Shown piece by piece: positions 5,241 through 9,646 of a DNA stretch of 9,646 nt. The DNA lies in assembly GCA_045106735.1 (NCBI GenBank), contig JBGCEZ010000067.1, positions 1-9,646 of the forward strand, given 5' to 3'. The notes below the pieces were generated by a model. The model was given only the letters and a program-made list of their open reading frames with translations. It was not told the origin of the DNA and did not search any database. The stretch's first letter is position 1. Every line of letters begins with the position of its first letter. A program made the position numbers and the translations under genes. The DNA comes from JBGCEZ01 sp045106735. GTDB lineage: Bacteria > Planctomycetota > Phycisphaerae > Phycisphaerales > SM1A02.

Positions 5241-7557
5241 TCCAAGCCGAAAGCACGGCCAGAACGTCAGAGAACTCCACGGACCCGTTGTCGTCCACGT
5301 CGGCCGGGCACGGAGCCCCGCCGCCCGGACACGGACCGAATGCCGCGAGCACGGAGAGCAGGTCGCTGAAGTCGACCGCCCCATCGCCGTTCACGTCGCC
5401 CGGAATCCCGGTCGACTCGCAGACCACGGTCAGCAGTTGGATGGCATCCACCGCCGCCTCGGTCACCGAATCGTTCGGGTTGTCCGACACCACGAAACGG
5501 ACCCGCATCGTGGCGGTCAACGCGCTGAACGCGTCGATCCGGAACGAATCGGCCCGCCAGGACGTCGAGTCGGCGTACGCCCGGGCTTCCGTCCACGTCG
5601 CCCCGTCATCGGACGAAACTTCCACGCGGAGGCGATCGCCGTCGAGGGTGTTGTTGGTGAACCACGCCGCGTACGTCAGAATCGCGGCCTCTTCACCGGC
5701 CAGGTCAAAGACCCGCGACGTCAGCACCGTCGGCCCGCCGTCCACGTCGGTGTTGCCACCGTCGTTCTCGGTCAGCCAGCACGCACCCGAGCCGTCGAAG
5801 TCGTCGACCGGGTCACCGCGGGAACCGTCGCCCGCCGGCACGCCACGCTCCCACTCGCCGCCGGTGAGGTCATCGCTGAACACGGTCCAACCGGCCGGCG
5901 TTTCGGCGTCGTCGTCGAACTTCGTGTCGAACGCGGTGCCCACGCTGGCCCGCCATTGGTCGGCGGGGGCGGTCGGCGGATCCCGCTGGATCTCACCGTC
6001 GGCCGACTCGAACTCGATGTACCAGTCAACTTCGCCGAAGCACTCGGCCAGCGGCGTCATCGCTTCGAAGACACCCGGCGACGCCTCGGTCATGGGCGTG
6101 GTGACCGGCACCCCGGTCGCGGCATCCGTGGTCACGATGCGGACGGACGCTCCGCCCAACGCACCCGGCTGCTCTTCGGTCACGTCGACACGAATGAGTT
6201 CACCGTCCGGGGCGAGCAGATCAGGCTGCCCGTCCACGTAGTTCACGCTGACGAGCGGCTCGTCGATTTCGATCACGAACAGGCCGCGTTCGATGTCGGA
6301 GATGATCACCGTACCGCTCTCGAAGAACGGATACACGCTCCACGCACCGTTGAAGAACGTGGCGTCGTTGGCCGGGAACGTGTCGAAGAACGCGATCTCC
6401 GGCGGGGTCACCGGATCAGCGGCGAGGTCGAAGATCCGAAGCCCGCTGCGGTAGTTCGCGCTGAAGAGCATCTCGTCGCGGATGTACAGGTTGTGGCCGA
6501 CGGCCGCATTGCCGTTGCCGAACGTGCCGAGGTAGTCCACGTTCGCCGGGTCGCCGACGTTGAACACGTGGATCGTGGTCTCGAGGTTGAAGTCGTCCTC
6601 GTCCAGCTCGTCGTTCAGGTACAGGTACTGCCGGTCTTCACTCAGCCACGCCTGGTGCGAGTAGCCGCCCTGGGGGTAGATGAACTCATCAATGACCACG
6701 GGGTTGCTCTTGTCCGTCACGTCCAGGACCGTCAGGCCCGGATCGACGAAGCCCGAGTTGAACCCGGTGCACATGTACGCGATCTCGCGGCCGGCGAACG
6801 GGCCGCTGTCGTAGGTCACGACCTGGAGATCGTGGATGTACTTGGTGGTCCACTCGCCGACGAAGACCGGCGCGGCCGGAATGTCGAGGCTGTAGATCCG
6901 CAGGCCGGCGAACTGTCCACCGCACCGGTAGAGGTACCCGCTGTCGGTGTCGATGGCCACGTTGTGCGTGGTCGTCCCGCCGGGGCCGGAGATCGTGTTG
7001 ACCAGGGCGACGTTGCCGTTGTCCAGATCAGCCATGTTGATGATCTGCACGCCAGCGCCCGACCCCTCGGTCACCACGTAGGCGAACGAGTCGTAGGTCT
7101 TGATGTCGCGCCAGGAACTCGTCGGCCCCGCGATCGTGTCGATGATCTGCGGATCGCCGGGATCGGTGATGTCGACGAAGGCCGTGGCGTTGGTCAGCCC
7201 CATCAGGGCGTACTCGCGTCCGCCGGGGCTCGTCCAGCCCCAGCAGTCATTGCCGGCCGCGGCGTCGGTACCGAACTCGGGGATCGAGATCCACGAGCGC
7301 AGGAGCGTGCCCTGGGCCGGAAACGTGGGCGTACCGCCAGCCAGCGCGGAAGCCGCGCCGGTCGGGCCGGACGTGCCATCGGTCGTGCCGAGGGACGTCG
7401 CGTCGGCCGCTCGCCAACCGGGACCCTCGTACCGCGGCATCATGTCGCGGACCTTGGGATCGTCGGGATGGGCAAATGCGACCGAGAACGAGATCGTGAC
7501 CATCGCCCCCGCCGTGAGACCGGCGAGGACCATGGGAGTCATCCGGGGGATGGACAT
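5233..7557 (-). CDS. Choice-of-anchor B (LVIVD-repeat) exported protein with EF-hand tail
   Basis: A 774-residue secreted protein. The ATG at 7557-7555 gives a standard signal peptide (MSIPRMTPM, a hydrophobic core, then VAFA with a cut before HPDDP near residue 29) and has GGGAG 11 nt upstream; the 17 extra upstream codons are not signal-like. Residues about 83-433 are the choice-of-anchor B region, a beta-propeller-like set of LVIVD repeats: AFVDITDPGDPQIIDTI, SWRDIKTYDSFAYVVTE, LRIYSLDIPAAPVFVGEW, YIHDLQVVTY, TVLDVTDKSNPVVIDEF, YSHQAWLSEDRQYLYLNDE and GHNLYIRDEMLFSANYRSGL. Residues about 438-535 resemble an Ig-like spacer. Residues about 538-713 resemble a MAM or jelly-roll lectin-like domain (GWTVFSDDLTGGEWERG, SSDDGATW). 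Residues about 718-774 are two EF-hand-like loops (GDVNGDGAVDFSDLLSVL and PADVDDNGSVEFSDVLAVLS). The family is so named because homologues end in different anchoring signals; here the dockerin-like pair fills that place. The ligand is unknown. The second loop ends SAWTG rather than AWGPC. Confidence 0.92.
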   Translation of the reverse strand: MSIPRMTPMVLAGLTAGAMVTISFSVAFAHPDDPKVRDMMPRYEGPGWRAADATSLGTTDGTSGPTGAASALAGGTPTFPAQGTLLRSWISIPEFGTDAAAGNDCWGWTSPGGREYALMGLTNATAFVDITDPGDPQIIDTIAGPTSSWRDIKTYDSFAYVVTEGSGAGVQIINMADLDNGNVALVNTISGPGGTTTHNVAIDTDSGYLYRCGGQFAGLRIYSLDIPAAPVFVGEWTTKYIHDLQVVTYDSGPFAGREIAYMCTGFNSGFVDPGLTVLDVTDKSNPVVIDEFIYPQGGYSHQAWLSEDRQYLYLNDELDEDDFNLETTIHVFNVGDPANVDYLGTFGNGNAAVGHNLYIRDEMLFSANYRSGLRIFDLAADPVTPPEIAFFDTFPANDATFFNGAWSVYPFFESGTVIISDIERGLFVIEIDEPLVSVNYVDGQPDLLAPDGELIRVDVTEEQPGALGGASVRIVTTDAATGVPVTTPMTEASPGVFEAMTPLAECFGEVDWYIEFESADGEIQRDPPTAPADQWRASVGTAFDTKFDDDAETPAGWTVFSDDLTGGEWERGVPAGDGSRGDPVDDFDGSGACWLTENDGGNTDVDGGPTVLTSRVFDLAGEEAAILTYAAWFTNNTLDGDRLRVEVSSDDGATWTEARAYADSTSWRADSFRIDAFSALTATMRVRFVVSDNPNDSVTEAAVDAIQLLTVVCESTGIPGDVNGDGAVDFSDLLSVLAAFGPCPGGGAPCPADVDDNGSVEFSDVLAVLSAWTG

Positions 7558-7649
7558 GGGAAGCGATACTCCCGAGAGATGTGGGGAGTAGGCGGATGAT
7601 CCACGCACAGAAATCCGTCCCGGTCGGAGTTCCTGCCGCTGTCCACGAG

Positions 7650-7677
7650 TCGCGAGACGCCGGAGCGTGGCTCGCGA
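7650..7677. promoter_or_regulatory. 7-bp inverted repeat upstream of the anchor-B gene
   Basis: TCGCGAG (7650-7656) and CTCGCGA (7671-7677) are exact inverted arms 14 nt apart, about 93-120 nt before the ATG at 7557. It could be an operator, but 7-bp arms are not rare in DNA of this composition. Confidence 0.25.
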
Positions 7678-7730
7678 TCACGCGGACAGGATCTTCCTTC
7701 TACTCCGGAAGTGTGTTCGTGAGGCGGTAC

Positions 7731-7753
7731 CGGAACGGTTCCACTCCGTTCCG
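7731..7753. promoter_or_regulatory. 8-bp perfect inverted repeat with three GGAAC-type half-sites
   Basis: CGGAACGG (7731-7738) and CCGTTCCG (7746-7753) are exact inverted arms with a 7-nt loop. Within it GGAACGGTTCC (7732-7742) is itself an 11-nt palindrome, so the same GGAAC half-site appears three times and can pair in two ways. It lies about 175-195 nt upstream of the anchor-B gene and about 90 nt past the stop of the FG-GAP gene. No T-tract follows on either strand, so an operator or RNA hairpin is likelier than a terminator. Confidence 0.35.
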
Positions 7754-7776
7754 ATGAAATGCGATCGTTCCCGGAC

Positions 7777-7818
7777 CACGGACCGCGACGGCGCAGATGC
7801 GCAGCGCCGCGGCCCGTG
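7777..7818 (-). terminator. Long GC-rich hairpin after the FG-GAP gene, no U-tract
   Basis: CACGGACCGCG (7777-7787) and CGCGGCCCGTG (7808-7818) form an 11-bp stem with a single G-U wobble in the minus-strand transcript, and a shorter inner GCGC stem extends it. It begins about 24 nt after the stop at 7842. The lack of a T-run argues for a Rho-assisted terminator or a 3'-protecting hairpin. Confidence 0.45.
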
Positions 7819-7841
7819 ATTGGCGGAAACAGGGACCCAAA

Positions 7842-9551
7842 TCAGTCCCAGTCGCTCAGAATGCTGAGCAGGTCGAGCAGGTCAACGGCGCCGCTGCCGT
7901 TCAAGTCAGCCGGGCAGCCCTTACAGGGCCCCCACGCGGCCAGCACCGAAAGCAGGTCCGACGTGCCGACGGTGCAGTCGCCGTTGATGTCGTTCGCCGC
8001 CGACGCGATGTCGAGCGACACGACGCCGCTCTCGCCGGCGTTGCCGACCTGGTCGGTGGCGAGGATCCGGTAGTCGAGGGTGGATCCGACCGCCGGCTGG
8101 GGAAGCACGACGCGCCAGAGATCGTGACCGATCCAGTGCATGTCGGTGATGGTGTCTTCGCCACCGTTGATCGACCACGCAACTTGTACCGACTGCGGGA
8201 GAGCGCCACGGTCACCCGTGACCGCGTCGCGGACCGCCGCGCGAATCACGACGTCACCGTCGGGACGACGGCAGACGCGTTCAACGCTGAAGCTCGGCGG
8301 GAGCGTGTCGGCCGGGCCGGTGTTCATGTAGTAGCGATTGATGAAGTTCCCCGCCTCGCCCTGGGCGGTGACCAGGTCGTAGTCACCGTCGCCATCGAAG
8401 TCCGCGAGCACCAGGTCGAGGGTCGCGTCGTTCGCCGCCGAGATGCGCGTCGAGTCGAGCGTGAACGTGCCCGAACCGTTGTTGAGGTAGATTTTCTCAC
8501 GGCTCTGGAAGAGGGCGGCAACAATCAAGTCGAGGTCGCCATCATTGTCCAGGTCGACGAACTTGCTGTCGTTGTCGTCCCCCGTGGTGTTGGGCGAAAT
8601 GCGGTTGGACACGTTGGTGAAGCCGGCGGAACCGTCGTTGAGCAACAGGAGCTCGCGGTTCGACGGGCCAGCGTTGGCACCGATCATGTCGAGGTCGCCA
8701 TCGCCGTCCATGTCGCCGAGGTCGTAGCTGTAACACGCGGAGTCACCCGGAAGCGGGTTGGACGACTCGGTGAGCACGCCCATGCGGTTGAGGTACACCT
8801 TGGAGTTGTTCGAACCGCGATTGCCGGTGCGCACGTCCAGGTCAAAGTCGCCGTCGAGGTCGCCGAGGATGACGTCCATCGGTTCGCAGACGTTGCCGAT
8901 GGGGTGCCGGCTGTTCGTCTGATCCGAGAACACGCCGTTGCCATCGTTGATCCAAATGCGGTTCTGACCACAGCCGAAGCGGCTGGTGCCGCCGGCGTTG
9001 ATGTAGATATCCAGATCGCCGTCTTCGTCCAGGTCGCCGAACTGCGCCCGGGTCGACGAAATCTCACCGGTGGGAATGCGGGTGGCCGTTTCGTCGGTGA
9101 AGACGCCGGTGCCATCATTGATCAGCAGGCGAGGCTGCTCGAGGAAGTCCTCGCTCAACAGCATGTCGAGGTCGCCATCGCGCTCGATGTCGGCGATGGC
9201 CACGCCGCGAATGCGGCCGGTGACGCCTCCGGTGCGGGCGACGGACTCATCGACGAAGACGCCGGAGTTCAGGCCAGAGTTGATCAGGATGCGGAGGACC
9301 TGGGGCGTGCCGGGCGAACCGAAGTTGCCACCGTTGGCAAAGACGAGGTCCAAGTCGCCGTCGCCGTCGATGTCCGCCGCGTCCACCGCGTTGGAATATT
9401 CCGACAGGGTGATCGACGGGAAAGCGGTCGACGTTGTTTGGGTGAACTGCTGGGCCATGGCCGGGGTGGCCAAGAGAACAGCGGCGAGCAGGCCGGCGGG
9501 CGCGGCGACAGCGCGGACGCCCGGGGCGCTAGAATCGATGGGTCGGGGCAT
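7842..9551 (-). CDS. FG-GAP/VCBS-repeat exported protein with dockerin-like EF-hand tail
   Basis: A 569-residue secreted protein. The ATG at 9551-9549 has AGGAG 10 nt upstream. Residues 1-33 are a signal peptide (MPRPIDSSAPGVRAVAAPAG, LLAAVLLATPAMA) cut before QQFTQ. Seven FG-GAP/VCBS calcium loops of the form DxDxDGDxD follow: DIDGDGDLDLV (60-70), DIERDGDLDML (121-131), DLDEDGDLDIY (173-183), DLDGDFDLDVR (231-241), DMDGDGDLDMI (280-290), DLDNDGDLDLI (333-343) and DFDGDGDYDLV (384-394). They are separated by RILINSG, RLLINDGTGVFTDE and IYLNNGSGTF type strands, so the fold should be an integrin-alpha-like seven-bladed beta-propeller. Residues about 412-515 look like an Ig-like domain (PPSFSVERVCRRPDGDVVIR, then LDYRILATDQVGN). 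Residues 520-569 are two EF-hand-like loops (DINGDCTVGTSDLLSVLAAW, then CPADLNGSGAVDLLDLLSIL). The function is likely extracellular binding or adhesion; no catalytic residues are seen. The 95 nt upstream to the window edge must contain the leader, and no promoter was convincing. Confidence 0.92.
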   Translation of the reverse strand: MPRPIDSSAPGVRAVAAPAGLLAAVLLATPAMAQQFTQTTSTAFPSITLSEYSNAVDAADIDGDGDLDLVFANGGNFGSPGTPQVLRILINSGLNSGVFVDESVARTGGVTGRIRGVAIADIERDGDLDMLLSEDFLEQPRLLINDGTGVFTDETATRIPTGEISSTRAQFGDLDEDGDLDIYINAGGTSRFGCGQNRIWINDGNGVFSDQTNSRHPIGNVCEPMDVILGDLDGDFDLDVRTGNRGSNNSKVYLNRMGVLTESSNPLPGDSACYSYDLGDMDGDGDLDMIGANAGPSNRELLLLNDGSAGFTNVSNRISPNTTGDDNDSKFVDLDNDGDLDLIVAALFQSREKIYLNNGSGTFTLDSTRISAANDATLDLVLADFDGDGDYDLVTAQGEAGNFINRYYMNTGPADTLPPSFSVERVCRRPDGDVVIRAAVRDAVTGDRGALPQSVQVAWSINGGEDTITDMHWIGHDLWRVVLPQPAVGSTLDYRILATDQVGNAGESGVVSLDIASAANDINGDCTVGTSDLLSVLAAWGPCKGCPADLNGSGAVDLLDLLSILSDWD

Positions 9552-9646
9552 GGGCGTCGTACTCCTGGACGCAGCAAGAAGGGATCGGTCATGGGGGCGC
9601 GGCGCGAGGATCCACTAGCACCGCAGCCCCCCTGCCCGTGCAAGGG

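Noticed and set aside
5437..7599. 720-codon open frame antisense to the anchor-B gene
   Set aside because: Its product is Arg/Val/His/Gly-rich low-complexity sequence with no family motif, while the opposite strand encodes a clear signal peptide and LVIVD repeats. It is a GC-rich shadow.
8650..8690. TGGCAC near 8665 as a sigma-54 -24 element
   Set aside because: It lies inside a coding region and no GC-containing -12 element follows at the required distance.
804..9551. A cellulosome locus based on the dockerin-like tails
   Set aside because: No cohesin, scaffoldin or glycoside hydrolase is encoded in the window, and the tails sit on non-catalytic proteins.
9615..9643. Minus-strand TTGCAC, 17-nt spacer, TGCTAG as a promoter for the FG-GAP gene
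   Set aside because: Spacing is right but the -10 matches the consensus at only two of six positions.

Overview
The window looks like chromosomal DNA from a GC-rich planctomycete, most likely class Phycisphaerae. The main reason is the C-terminal tail shared by three otherwise unrelated secreted proteins: a dockerin-like pair of EF-hand calcium loops, GD(L/V)(D/N)(D/G)(S/D)G..D/G..DLLSVLAAWGPC, which is a recurrent ending of exported proteins in that group. GC-rich wobble positions, GTG starts and long antisense shadow ORFs fit a high-GC genome. The taxonomic call is an inference from recalled family knowledge, not from a search.

Layout: six of seven genes are on the minus strand. Two adjacent paralogous DNRLRE-domain exported proteins lie at the left (1-607, cut by the window edge, and 804-1703). 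A 452-nt divergent intergenic region follows, then the only plus-strand gene, a PPP-type metallophosphoesterase (2156-3103, GTG start). It converges on an orphan sigma-54-type activator (3205-4341, GTG start) with an AAA+ domain and Fis-type HTH but no sensor or receiver domain. Upstream of that is a small lipoprotein (4680-5000) whose start lies in a tandem ATGCCC repeat. A good intrinsic terminator (5086-5124) separates it from a large choice-of-anchor B/LVIVD protein (5233-7557). Last is an FG-GAP/VCBS-repeat protein (7842-9551).

How it fits together: the DNRLRE proteins, the anchor-B protein and the FG-GAP protein all have signal peptides, and the three complete ones end in the same Ca-binding tail. 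They look like a set of surface or extracellular proteins rather than one pathway. The phosphoesterase and activator are cytoplasmic and have no visible functional tie to them. The genes are separated by 100-450 nt and are probably transcribed singly or in pairs. Small repeats occur in most intergenic gaps, and two overlap stop codons.

I found no mobile element, CRISPR array, RNA gene or defence system. The strongest candidate for something under-described is the shared C-terminal tail, which sits where other bacteria place known sorting or anchoring signals.
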